64,000 nucleotides of DNA from Methanocalculus taiwanensis. Lineage in GTDB: Archaea > Halobacteriota > Methanomicrobia > Methanomicrobiales > Methanocorpusculaceae. The DNA lies in NCBI RefSeq assembly GCF_024372745.1, contig NZ_VOTZ01000002.1, positions 1 to 64,000 on the forward strand. Direction: 5' to 3'. Positions 54,856 through 62,777 of the stretch are shown piece after piece; position 1 is the stretch's first letter; each line of letters begins with the position of its first letter. The notes beneath the pieces are model-generated. The model was not told the origin of the DNA. It saw only the letters and a list, made by a program, of their open reading frames with translations, and made no database searches. A program made the position numbers and the translations under genes.

Positions 54856-55392
54856 TTATCGCCTCCAGATGGATGCAACACCCTCGATACCCGCTACAAT
54901 GAAGAGATCGAGATCCATCATCGGCTCTATAGCCCGTATCCTGTCGCGGTCACATCCTGCTGCAAATCCCTTATCTTTCATCTTCTTTTTCACGGTTTTT
55001 ACCGTAACATCTCCAATAGCACCGCCTTTTACAAGCGCACATGCGATGATAAGGCCGGATATGCTGTCGGCTGCCTGAAGAGCGCAATCGAGAGGTGTTG
55101 TATAGCCAGAGAAGAGATGATGATTATGTTTTCTGACAGCATCAGCGATCTCATCTGAGACACCTGCTGCAAGAAGTATAGCTTCACCTTCTATTCCATG
55201 CCGGTTCATATCTCCGGACACCTCCTCAAAATCTATGTCATGCAGGATTCCAATTGTCTCCCAGAGATCGGGATCACCACCAAGGTGGGGAGCAGCAGCA
55301 CGCATAATCGCACCGGTAGCTACACAATGCTCGATTAATGTCTCGGATCTGACATGCTCTTTTAGAAACCCGAGGGGATCGTCTGGTATCAT
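54856..55392 (-). CDS. HD-domain phosphohydrolase
   Basis: A 178-residue HD-superfamily protein. EHCVATGAIMRAAA supplies the first His, ILHDIDFEE the HD pair, and ALQAADSISGLI the last Asp, so the metal site is complete. GDVTVKTVKKKMKDKGFAAG in the last third is typical of the uncharacterised short HDIG archaeal group. Substrate unknown. ATG at 55392 (MIPDDPLGFLKEH); the frame to 55491 is upstream leader. Confidence 0.85.
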   Translation of the reverse strand: MIPDDPLGFLKEHVRSETLIEHCVATGAIMRAAAPHLGGDPDLWETIGILHDIDFEEVSGDMNRHGIEGEAILLAAGVSDEIADAVRKHNHHLFSGYTTPLDCALQAADSISGLIIACALVKGGAIGDVTVKTVKKKMKDKGFAAGCDRDRIRAIEPMMDLDLFIVAGIEGVASIWRR

Positions 55393-55485
55393 ACAGTATG
55401 GATATGCCCGATAAGAGATAGATTCTATGGTTGAGCTTATGAATGTGAGAAAAGCATTAAACCTCTTTCCTTCCAGAATATCTGT

Positions 55486-55662
55486 ATGCAAAAGTGGCTC
55501 ATGGACATTGCCATAGGGATTACAAGCCTTGTTATATTCCTTGTTCTTCTCATCGGACTGCCTGCGGTTATGGATCCGGGATACGCATTTCTTCTCGCAC
55601 TGTTTATCTTCATATTTATGCTTATTGGAGCCGGTTACACAGTTATAGAGAAAGCGATATGA
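55486..55662 (+). CDS. small two-helix membrane protein (58 aa)
   Basis: Reading ATG at 55486 to TGA at 55660-55662 gives a 58-residue hydrophobic protein with two membrane helices (IGITSLVIFLVLLIGLPAV and YAFLLALFIFIFMLIGAGY) joined by MDPG. No family recognised. It is divergent from the HD-domain gene, with about 93 bases between the two starts, and converges on priL. No ribosome site is visible, so it may be leaderless. Confidence 0.6.
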   Translation: MQKWLMDIAIGITSLVIFLVLLIGLPAVMDPGYAFLLALFIFIFMLIGAGYTVIEKAI

Positions 55663-55714
55663 ACATATTATGCATATTTGGGTGTTTGCTCAGGCAGAAT
55701 TAGCGCAGTGGAAC

Positions 55715-56758
55715 TCACATGCCCTTATGTATCTCATCTCCGGACGGCTTTTTGACCGTCTTTGAACTTCCCTTCTTTTCTTTCCGGTAATAGGAAAGCG
55801 GATGGCTGATCAATTTACATTTTGCGTTCTTACCAAAACAGATGCCATGCGTCATCATCGTCGCGCAGGATGGTGTGGTATAGCCATCGTTTCCCTGGCT
55901 GATGATATGATTTACCTGATAGGATGTTACATCAATATTAAAGTCGCTACCCTGTGAGAAGATGCCAATGATCCCTGTTGTTTCCATGCCGATTGTATGG
56001 AGGAATGTTGTCAATGCGAACCTGCCTGAATGAGTGAGATATTTACCGGAAACTGCGGCATCATAGAGTGACTGTATGCATGGAGGAAACCGCGACTCTT
56101 CGACTTCCCCATATTCTTCAACAGTTCGTTCGGCGAAGATCTTCTGCACCTCCGATATGCTTTCAGAGAAGGTTTCGCAAATCGTTTCCGGGAGATCCAG
56201 CGGTAGTTGTTCAAGGAGGAGGATTCGTATCCGTTCGCGAAGGAGAAGATTCTCTTCCTCTCCGCTCAGCGTAACCATGCCATGTATGAGATCCCTGTTG
56301 ACGAGCCTGAAACTCTCTTCACGGAGTGTCTGTGTGATTTCGATGTAGCGGACAAATGACATCTCCTTTCCTGATAGGGGCATATCAAGCTCCCTGAAAA
56401 TATGGCGCCGAATATTCTCGTTCTCTTCAATTGCCTGAAGAAAATATAAAGCACGTTCGGCCTCATATCTGGCAAGGGAGCCATTAGCTGATCGGTTATG
56501 AATGCATGAGACAAGCACCCGTGCAAGACCATAACTTATGATATCAAGAAACGGATCCTCGCTATCCATCCAGGTCTGTCCTTTCTTATAGAGGGCAGCC
56601 TCACGTATCCGTTCAATGGCAGCCTGAAGATATAGTCTGCTCTCAGGAGTTCGGGTGATGGTGGCAAGTGATAATCCGCGTGACGCGATCACTTCCTGCG
56701 CTTCTTTTAAAAAAGGGTAATGGGCAAGATCCTGCAGTTCAAGCCTTATCTTCATCAA
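55715..56758 (-). CDS. priL: DNA primase large subunit
   Basis: A 347-residue subunit that regulates the PriS catalytic subunit and initiates RNA/DNA primers. Four cysteines of the 4Fe-4S domain are visible: FPPCIQSL, PSCATMM, HGICFG and AKCKLI. FLHTIGM and DVTSYQVNHI are conserved in the C-terminal domain. Its start (ATG 56758 or 56755) overlaps the pcn stop, so primase and sliding clamp are translated together. Confidence 0.93.
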   Translation of the reverse strand: MMKIRLELQDLAHYPFLKEAQEVIASRGLSLATITRTPESRLYLQAAIERIREAALYKKGQTWMDSEDPFLDIISYGLARVLVSCIHNRSANGSLARYEAERALYFLQAIEENENIRRHIFRELDMPLSGKEMSFVRYIEITQTLREESFRLVNRDLIHGMVTLSGEEENLLLRERIRILLLEQLPLDLPETICETFSESISEVQKIFAERTVEEYGEVEESRFPPCIQSLYDAAVSGKYLTHSGRFALTTFLHTIGMETTGIIGIFSQGSDFNIDVTSYQVNHIISQGNDGYTTPSCATMMTHGICFGKNAKCKLISHPLSYYRKEKKGSSKTVKKPSGDEIHKGM

Positions 56759-57501
56759 TCTGCCTCAATACGGGGCGCAAGGAGATAGGTGACACGCCCG
56801 CTGTCCTGGGCGATGGTAAAGAGGAACTGGACAGGATGATCAATCCCAAGCTGAATCTCAATAAGATTGGATCGTCCGATCACCTTCCCCATATCTTTCA
56901 GATAATCAAGTGAGAAGAGCGAACGAGCTTCGGCAACCTGAACAAACTCAATCTCATCTTTTCCAAGTTCGAGTTTGATGTTGTCAGTATCGCCTTCTGC
57001 AATCATTGTAAATGCGGGCTTTGTTGGATCTATTTTAAATGCGATCTTATCTGAGACTACAGAAGCAGCTTTTATTGCATTGTTGAGGACTTCTCCAGTG
57101 ACCTTTACCACTGCCGGCAGGTTCAGGGTGGGCGGGTTTGGATCTTTTCGGATCGTTTTTGTATCAAGAAGTGATATCGAATAACGATAGCTTTTAAAGC
57201 TGACAGAGAGCTTCCTTCCTTCAGCATCCAATTCAAGATCGATTGGATCGTTCTTTCCAACCATCCCGAGGATATTCTTCATCTTTGCAATATCGAGCCC
57301 TATCTCAGTCTGCGTTGCACTGTATGTCTGAAATGCGGCTGCATCCAGTTCAAGTGAGATCATGGCGACATTTGAGGTGTCGACTGCCCGGGTAGCAATT
57401 CCGCTTTCACTTACGTGGAGGCGGCATTCTCCAACAAGGGCAGATATGGCGTCGATCAACTCTCTGAAGGTATCTGCATCAATAGTTGCTTTTAACATCA
57501 C
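56755..57501 (-). CDS. pcn: DNA polymerase sliding clamp (PCNA)
   Basis: A 248-residue clamp subunit; three form the ring that holds polymerase on DNA. Two similar halves, the linker (about 120-130) and motifs LVGECRLHVSESGIATRAVD, MKNILGMV and a terminal YLLAPRIE are typical. ATG at 57501 or 57498. The gene is divergent from rlmE, with an AT-rich TATA-like sequence (minus AATATAATTATCC at 57537-57549) about 40 bases upstream. Confidence 0.96.
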   Translation of the reverse strand: MMLKATIDADTFRELIDAISALVGECRLHVSESGIATRAVDTSNVAMISLELDAAAFQTYSATQTEIGLDIAKMKNILGMVGKNDPIDLELDAEGRKLSVSFKSYRYSISLLDTKTIRKDPNPPTLNLPAVVKVTGEVLNNAIKAASVVSDKIAFKIDPTKPAFTMIAEGDTDNIKLELGKDEIEFVQVAEARSLFSLDYLKDMGKVIGRSNLIEIQLGIDHPVQFLFTIAQDSGRVTYLLAPRIEAD

Positions 57502-57536
57502 AAACCCCTTAACTTACTGTTACGAACTAAATACGG

Positions 57537-57551
57537 ATAATTATATTGTTC
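57537..57551 (-). promoter_or_regulatory. probable promoter of the pcn-priL operon
   Basis: Minus-strand CAATATAATTATCC resembles an archaeal TATA box, 36-50 bases before the pcn start, so transcription near 57515 would leave a short leader. The gap 57502-57624 serves both pcn and rlmE. Confidence 0.45.
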
Positions 57552-57624
57552 TAATATCAACATGTCCAATGATAAATGATTTGTTTCTGCACCATCGGCA
57601 TGAAATTCTTAGGAGAAGAGAGAT

Positions 57625-58230
57625 ATGGGTTCACAATGGTCACGAGATCCGACGTATACCAGTGCAATAGGTGAAGGGTACCGGTCCCGTGCTTCATATA
57701 AATTGCTTGATATCCAGGCAAAATTTGAGATCATACGGCCAACAGATTCGGTGGTAGATCTCGGATCGGCACCGGGATCCTGGCTACAGGTATTGAGAAA
57801 TCTCACCGAAGGGGTAATTGTCGGGGTTGATCTCTCGCCAATTGCACCTCTTCAGGGAGTCACTACAATAACAGGCGACTTCACGAACCCGCTTATACTC
57901 GCGCAAGTCAAAAGGATTATCGATCCTGTAAGTATTGTCACCTGCGATGCCTCACCAAAACTATCCGGAAAAAAGAGCTACGATCAGGCGCGCATAATCG
58001 ATCTGAATGAAGAAGCGCTTCGTTTTGCCAAAGCCATCCTGAAACAGGGAGGAAATTTTATTGTAAAAACTTTCCAGGGGGAACTGTTCAATGATTTTCT
58101 CGCAGATGTAAGGGCGAATTTCTATTCAGTCCGTGTATATCGTACAAAAGCCACCCGGAAAGGCAGTACTGAGACCTATATAATTGCGAAGAACTATATA
58201 CATGCACGAAATGAACCAGGCACTGATTGA
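57625..58230 (+). CDS. rlmE: 23S rRNA (uridine-2'-O) methyltransferase
   Basis: A 201-residue RrmJ/FtsJ-type enzyme that methylates a ribosomal uridine. SAM-binding VVDLGSAPGSWLQVL, and the K-D-K-E catalytic set in YRSRASYKLL, VTCDASPKLSG, FIVKTFQGE and GSTETYIIAKN are present. AGGAG lies about nine bases before ATG at 57625. moaA starts inside its last codons (29-base overlap), so they are coupled. Confidence 0.95.
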   Translation: MGSQWSRDPTYTSAIGEGYRSRASYKLLDIQAKFEIIRPTDSVVDLGSAPGSWLQVLRNLTEGVIVGVDLSPIAPLQGVTTITGDFTNPLILAQVKRIIDPVSIVTCDASPKLSGKKSYDQARIIDLNEEALRFAKAILKQGGNFIVKTFQGELFNDFLADVRANFYSVRVYRTKATRKGSTETYIIAKNYIHARNEPGTD

Positions 58231-59095
58231 TCCATTCGGGCGTCAGATAACAAATGTGAGGATCTCCCTGACACCCGCCTGTAATCTCAACTGTATCTAT
58301 TGCCATGCAGAAGGTGAAGAGCATCCAAAGAACCAGTTGAGTACTGACGAGATTAAAACAATTATACATGCATTCTCCCGCTATCCGATACGGAGCATGA
58401 AATTCACAGGGGGCGAACCCACACTGCGAGATGATCTGACAGAAATTATCAGATCAGTTCCATCACATATCGAGTCTTCAATGACAACGAACGGGACGCT
58501 TCTTGAGGATATTGCTCATGACCTGAAGGATGCAGGGTTATCACGTGTAAATATCAGCCTTGATACACTCAGGCAGGATAGGTATAAGCAGATTACAGGA
58601 AAAGATCTCCTGGGGGATGTGCTTGCCGGTATTGACGCTGCCCTTGATGCAGGCCTAACTCCAGTCAAATTAAATATGGTCCTTCTAAAAGGCATCAATG
58701 ATGATGAGATCCCTGATTTCTTCCAGTTTGTTCGGGGGAACCGGGATCTAGTACTTCAGATTATTGAATTGATGGAATTTAATGACTGCACCTCCCATGC
58801 AGATGTGGATAATCTCGAGAAGAAGATCGCTTCGCAGTCGACGGAGATACTGACACGAAGGATGCATCACAGAAAAAAATATTGTGTCGACGGTGCCGAA
58901 GTTGAGGTGGTGCGCCCATTGCATAATACAGAATTCTGTGCGCATTGTAACCGCATCAGGGTCACTTCAGATGGTAAGCTCAAGCCATGCCTTCTCAGGA
59001 GAGATAATGAGGTCGATGTCAGGGGAAAAAGCGGCGAAGAGCTGGATGCGTTGATCCATAAGGCAGTTCAACAGCGTAGACCTTTTAATCAGTAA
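58202..59095 (+). CDS. moaA: GTP 3',8-cyclase (molybdopterin cofactor synthesis)
   Basis: A 297-residue radical SAM enzyme that starts molybdopterin synthesis. The first cluster CNLNCIYC and the second FCAHCNRIRVTSDGKLKPC (CX2CX13C), plus KFTGGEPTLR, MTTNGTLL, VNISLDTL and GINDDEI, are all present. ATG at 58202 overlaps the rlmE end; ATG at 58211 is an alternative. It serves molybdenum/tungsten enzymes such as formylmethanofuran dehydrogenase and the molybdopterin oxidoreductase near 45 kb. Confidence 0.95.
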   Translation: MHEMNQALIDPFGRQITNVRISLTPACNLNCIYCHAEGEEHPKNQLSTDEIKTIIHAFSRYPIRSMKFTGGEPTLRDDLTEIIRSVPSHIESSMTTNGTLLEDIAHDLKDAGLSRVNISLDTLRQDRYKQITGKDLLGDVLAGIDAALDAGLTPVKLNMVLLKGINDDEIPDFFQFVRGNRDLVLQIIELMEFNDCTSHADVDNLEKKIASQSTEILTRRMHHRKKYCVDGAEVEVVRPLHNTEFCAHCNRIRVTSDGKLKPCLLRRDNEVDVRGKSGEELDALIHKAVQQRRPFNQ

Positions 59096-59224
59096 CAGAA
59101 CCCCTCCATATGAGGTTGTCACAATCCTTTCTTGTAGCAACCTTCCCCCGATACCATCCTTCATCGAATCATATCATCTGCAGCCACAGTAATCCTTTTT
59201 TCTCACCCCTTCATATATTCCCAT

Positions 59225-59737
59225 ATGATGATGGAGAAAAATGAATATGTTCGTGAACTAGAGTATCTCTATTCAAAATCTCTTGTTCTTGAATCTGTAT
59301 CAGAATTCCACCCGGTATTGTGGTTTCACTGGATTGATGCCGTTGCTCATATAGATTATACGCTGAGCATTGCCGGATATAGTTACGAATCCCCGAGATC
59401 CATCATGGCTGGAGAATATATGCGGTGGAGAATTGACGAGGAGAAGAAAGGGGATCGTCCGCTCTTCCGTCCATTTGTGAACTGGCTGAGAGAGAACAAT
59501 CCGGAAACCTATGGAAAACTTCCACTTATCTGGCAGGGCATTTACTCTGATTCTGATCCAGCCCAGTACAGGAGTTTTCGGATTGTGCTCGATCCGGCAT
59601 CAACAAAACCGATTCCGGCACACGTGTACCACAGCATGATCGAGGATCTCTTCCAGAAGGATCTTATAAAGAGCATATACAAAGGAGCCTCGCTGGCATC
59701 GCTCTTTGAAGCATTCAAACAGAATCAGACAATATAG
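59225..59737 (+). CDS. protein of unknown function (170 aa)
   Basis: A 170-residue soluble protein rich in aromatic residues (HPVLWFHWIDAVAHIDYTLS, GEYMRWRIDEEKKGD, YRSFRIVLDPASTKPIPAH). No recognised motif, signal or membrane segment. It ends nine bases before the M20 peptidase gene, so both are probably cotranscribed. Start ATG at 59225 with two following Met codons. Confidence 0.68.
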   Translation: MMMEKNEYVRELEYLYSKSLVLESVSEFHPVLWFHWIDAVAHIDYTLSIAGYSYESPRSIMAGEYMRWRIDEEKKGDRPLFRPFVNWLRENNPETYGKLPLIWQGIYSDSDPAQYRSFRIVLDPASTKPIPAHVYHSMIEDLFQKDLIKSIYKGASLASLFEAFKQNQTI

Positions 59738-59746
59738 GATGCCATT

Positions 59747-60925
59747 ATGGATCCGGTTCGGATATGTTCGGAGCTTATCAGGATAAACAGTGAGAACCCC
59801 CCGGGGATCACCTCAGACGTCATTGAATACCTCAGCAATCTCCTCAGTTCACTTGGCATCGCCACAGATACAATTGAGAATGCCCCGGGCCATTGCAATC
59901 TCATAACACGGAGACAGGGAGATCCCCTTCTCCTCTGCGGGCATGTCGATGTGGTTCCAGCCCTTGATGAGGGTTGGACACATCCGCCTTATTCCGGCTT
60001 TGTCGATGACACCTTTGTCTGGGGCAGGGGCAGCACCGACATGAAGGGAGGCTGTGCCGCAATAATTGCAGCAATTGGAGAACTCATAGATACTGGCCAT
60101 GAACCCGCCGTCTCCCTTGCCTTTGTCTGCGACGAGGAGGTAGGAGGTCCTCACGGCATACATCACCTCCTTGAAAAAGAACTGATCCTCCCCTCAGACT
60201 GTATAATTGCCGAGCCAACTCCGGCAATAGCTCCATGTATCGGACAGAAAGGGCTGTATCGCTTTAGTATGACCTTCAACGGCACTCCAGGACATAGCTC
60301 GTTGTATCCTGCAATTGGGACAAGTGCAGTGATGGAGGCTCTGAAGTTCCTTGGCTTTTTGAAATCTCTCCACGAACGTGAATTTCCGATAGATCCGGCT
60401 ATGGCAGGTATTATCGATCATTCAGAGAGAGTCCTTGAGACGATCTTCCAGATACCCAATCTTCGATCCGTTCTCACCAGGATTATGTATAATCCCGGGA
60501 TCATATCAGGTGGGGAAAAAGCCAATATCGTTGCCCAGAAATGCGTTCTTGAAGTCGATCTTCGACTGCCTTTTGGATGTGACGCCCATGAGCTCCAGAG
60601 AGAGATCCAATCATTGGTGCCTGATGTCAACATTCAACCTTCAAGTGTCTGGAACCCATCACTAACTCCGCCTGATGCGGGTATTGTACATCGAATCTGT
60701 AATCAGATTGGCAGAACATATGGAATAACAACTGAGCCGATCGTCCAGTGGGCTGCCAGTGATGCACGGGAGCTCCGAAAGAAAGGTTTCGATGTGGTTG
60801 AATATGGGCCAGGAGATATCAGGACGCTGCATGCCATTGATGAGCGGGTCCGGCATGAAGATCTCAGAAAAGCAGTGGAGGTGTATTCCGGGGTTATACT
60901 CTCTTACGATGAGGGTCATCACTGA
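59747..60925 (+). CDS. M20 family metallopeptidase (DapE/ArgE-like)
   Basis: A 392-residue zinc amidohydrolase. LLCGHVDVVPALDEGWTHPP has the first metal ligands, GRGSTDMKGGCAA the bridging Asp, CDEEVGG the catalytic Glu pair, and DIRTLHAIDERV the last His; a lid domain sits between. Annotation as succinyl-diaminopimelate desuccinylase is tempting because dapA/dapB/asd lie nearby, but methanogens usually use DapL and the M20 family has many substrates, so only the family is sure. Confidence 0.9.
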   Translation: MDPVRICSELIRINSENPPGITSDVIEYLSNLLSSLGIATDTIENAPGHCNLITRRQGDPLLLCGHVDVVPALDEGWTHPPYSGFVDDTFVWGRGSTDMKGGCAAIIAAIGELIDTGHEPAVSLAFVCDEEVGGPHGIHHLLEKELILPSDCIIAEPTPAIAPCIGQKGLYRFSMTFNGTPGHSSLYPAIGTSAVMEALKFLGFLKSLHEREFPIDPAMAGIIDHSERVLETIFQIPNLRSVLTRIMYNPGIISGGEKANIVAQKCVLEVDLRLPFGCDAHELQREIQSLVPDVNIQPSSVWNPSLTPPDAGIVHRICNQIGRTYGITTEPIVQWAASDARELRKKGFDVVEYGPGDIRTLHAIDERVRHEDLRKAVEVYSGVILSYDEGHH

Positions 60926-60970
60926 TTCAACCATCTTCTCTTATATACTTTAAGTGGCAACTGATGAACC

Positions 60971-61630
60971 ATGAGCCTGGGGAATGGGAAGTATCTGTTT
61001 ATTGCATTCCTCCTCCTTGTTCTCGCGGGAGGGTGTACTGCCCCCCCACAGACAATGGTGGAGAACCCGGAATCCACGCCAGAACTGATGCAGCCAACGG
61101 CACCACCCACAGCGACGCCTGCTGCTGTCCTTGATCCATCATATGTCATACCAGCAACTCCCTATGCAACAGGGACATCCAGGCCTCAGGGCGAGCCAAC
61201 GCCTGCAAGTGCCACCGCACAGCCGGAAACCGTCGGTTACAAGACGATCTATTCTGAAACGATTCATCCTCAGTTTACTGAAACCGCGATGATCGTCGAG
61301 GTGACACAGGCACCACTCATCATTACCGCTACAATCACTCCTGAAACTGTAACTCGTTCAGTTGTGAGCCAATATGGATCAAAAGATTTTTCAGTCGTTT
61401 ATACAAGACCCTCAGACCTCGCATGGTTTGAATGTACTGTCCGAAATGCCGGAACAGGAGAGATCATCGTGCAGGACGGATATGGCCGTGGCTATACTCA
61501 GAATACCAATCTGGCAATCACGATACGGAGAACAGGCGTGTATCATATCACCTTTGGAGGGAATTTTGTGAGAGCAGAGGTCAGGATGCAACTCCCCGAG
61601 ACTGGAATTTTGACAGAGCCCATTAACTAA
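60971..61630 (+). CDS. lipoprotein with Pro/Thr-rich linker
   Basis: A 219-residue lipoprotein: signal peptide with lipobox LAGGC (Cys 22), a long Pro/Thr/Ala-rich linker (to about 95) that probably spans the cell envelope, and a C-terminal beta domain (about 140-210; FECTVRNAGTGEIIVQDGYG). ATG at 60971. No family recognised. Confidence 0.72.
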   Translation: MSLGNGKYLFIAFLLLVLAGGCTAPPQTMVENPESTPELMQPTAPPTATPAAVLDPSYVIPATPYATGTSRPQGEPTPASATAQPETVGYKTIYSETIHPQFTETAMIVEVTQAPLIITATITPETVTRSVVSQYGSKDFSVVYTRPSDLAWFECTVRNAGTGEIIVQDGYGRGYTQNTNLAITIRRTGVYHITFGGNFVRAEVRMQLPETGILTEPIN

Positions 61631-61681
61631 TCAATATCTTTTTATCAGAACATCACGTATAGAGTAGAGCACCTTTGCAGG

Positions 61682-61753
61682 GTCCCGGTAGGGTAGTGGA
61701 TATCCTAGAAGCCTGCGGAGCTTTTGACCCGGGTTCAAGTCCCGGCCGGGGCG
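61682..61753 (+). tRNA. tRNA-Arg (anticodon GCG)
   Basis: 72 nucleotides. Acceptor GTCCCGG pairs with CCGGGGC; anticodon arm GAAGC-CTGCGGA-GCTTT gives GCG; T-arm CCGGG-TTCAAGT-CCCGG. No encoded CCA. A five-T run follows at 61761-61765. It differs from the CCG isoacceptor at 40211 at four positions, one of them the first anticodon base. Confidence 0.95.
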
Positions 61754-61865
61754 TTTCATCTTTTTGTTAAAATTCAAGGATCGAATCGTTTTCGTATTTT
61801 TTCCATGCCCCACCGGGATACCTTCATCTATTTTCCAGCATATACAGAACATCAGGTGAAAAACG

Positions 61866-62561
61866 ATGAAATACGAGATTCGGTACAAACCATCCTTCTC
61901 ACTCCTGGTGGTAACTTTAAGTCCCGGTGAGAAGATCACAGCAGAAGCCGGTGCGATGACGTATATGCATCCCTCGATTACTGTATCGACAAGAAAACGC
62001 GAGAAGAGCCTCCTCGGGTCGATCGGGCTCTCGCTTCTTGGGGGGCAGAGCTTCTTTGTTACAGATTATACAGCCGGAAACGAACCCGCCGAGGCCGCAT
62101 TCAGTGCAGCTCCGCTTGGTGATGTGGACACCCTCCAGATAGCACCCGGAAAGGGCTATATCGTCCAGAAGTCATCGTATCTTGCCGCAACTGAAGGAGT
62201 TGACCTGAACATGAAGTGGGAGGGCTTCACAAAAGGCCTCTTCGGGCAGGGGCTGTTGATGATAAAGGTCTCGGGAGAGGGGACGCTCTTCATTAATACG
62301 TTTGGAGCAATCGATAAACATGTCCTAAAAGATGGTGAAAAGATGGTCGTTGATAACTTCCATCTTGTTGCCTTCAGCGACACCTGCCAGTACCGTGTAA
62401 CGAAGTTCGGAGGTTTAAAAGAGACTCTTCTCTCAGGTGAAGGTCTGGTCACAGAGATTACAGGGCCTGGAGAGATCTATATCCAGACAAAGAATGTCCG
62501 TGAACTTGCAGAGATGATCTGGTCGATCATTGAGCCAAGGGTGCAGGCTAAATCCAGGTAA
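61866..62561 (+). CDS. TIGR00266/AIM24 family protein
   Basis: A 231-residue beta-rich protein matching the TIGR00266 (AIM24-like) family: RYKPSFSLLVVTLSPGEKI, EAGAMTYM, SLLGGQSFFVTDYTAG, GEGTLFINTFGA and GEKMVVDNFHLVAFSD are conserved. Function is unknown; mitochondrial AIM24 affects membrane complexes. ATG at 61866, 112 bases after tRNA-Arg. The following 216 bases to lysS hold no gene I can support, only AT-rich promoter-like sequence. Confidence 0.9.
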   Translation: MKYEIRYKPSFSLLVVTLSPGEKITAEAGAMTYMHPSITVSTRKREKSLLGSIGLSLLGGQSFFVTDYTAGNEPAEAAFSAAPLGDVDTLQIAPGKGYIVQKSSYLAATEGVDLNMKWEGFTKGLFGQGLLMIKVSGEGTLFINTFGAIDKHVLKDGEKMVVDNFHLVAFSDTCQYRVTKFGGLKETLLSGEGLVTEITGPGEIYIQTKNVRELAEMIWSIIEPRVQAKSR

Positions 62562-62777
62562 TCTTTTTAATTGAAAATGTATGGAAACAACCATCATTTT
62601 CATCTTATATGCCTGTTGCCCTCGATGGCATCACAGATGTTTTTTCGTGAGGATGAAGCCCACCCTCACACCTTAATACTTCTCCCTGCGATTATATTTG
62701 GTTAACAGGATTTTGATGAATTGCAATTTTCGCAAAGAAATCATATCCAGAAACACTCTCACAGAGGGAGATAATGA

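Noticed and set aside
61631-61939. 102-codon minus-strand frame containing GRDLNPGQKL
   Set aside because: Antisense reading through tRNA-Arg(GCG) and the start of the TIGR00266 gene; not a gene.
62562-62777. Possible small gene between the TIGR00266 protein and lysS
   Set aside because: No convincing frame on either strand; contains only AT-rich promoter-like sequence and the lysS ribosome site.
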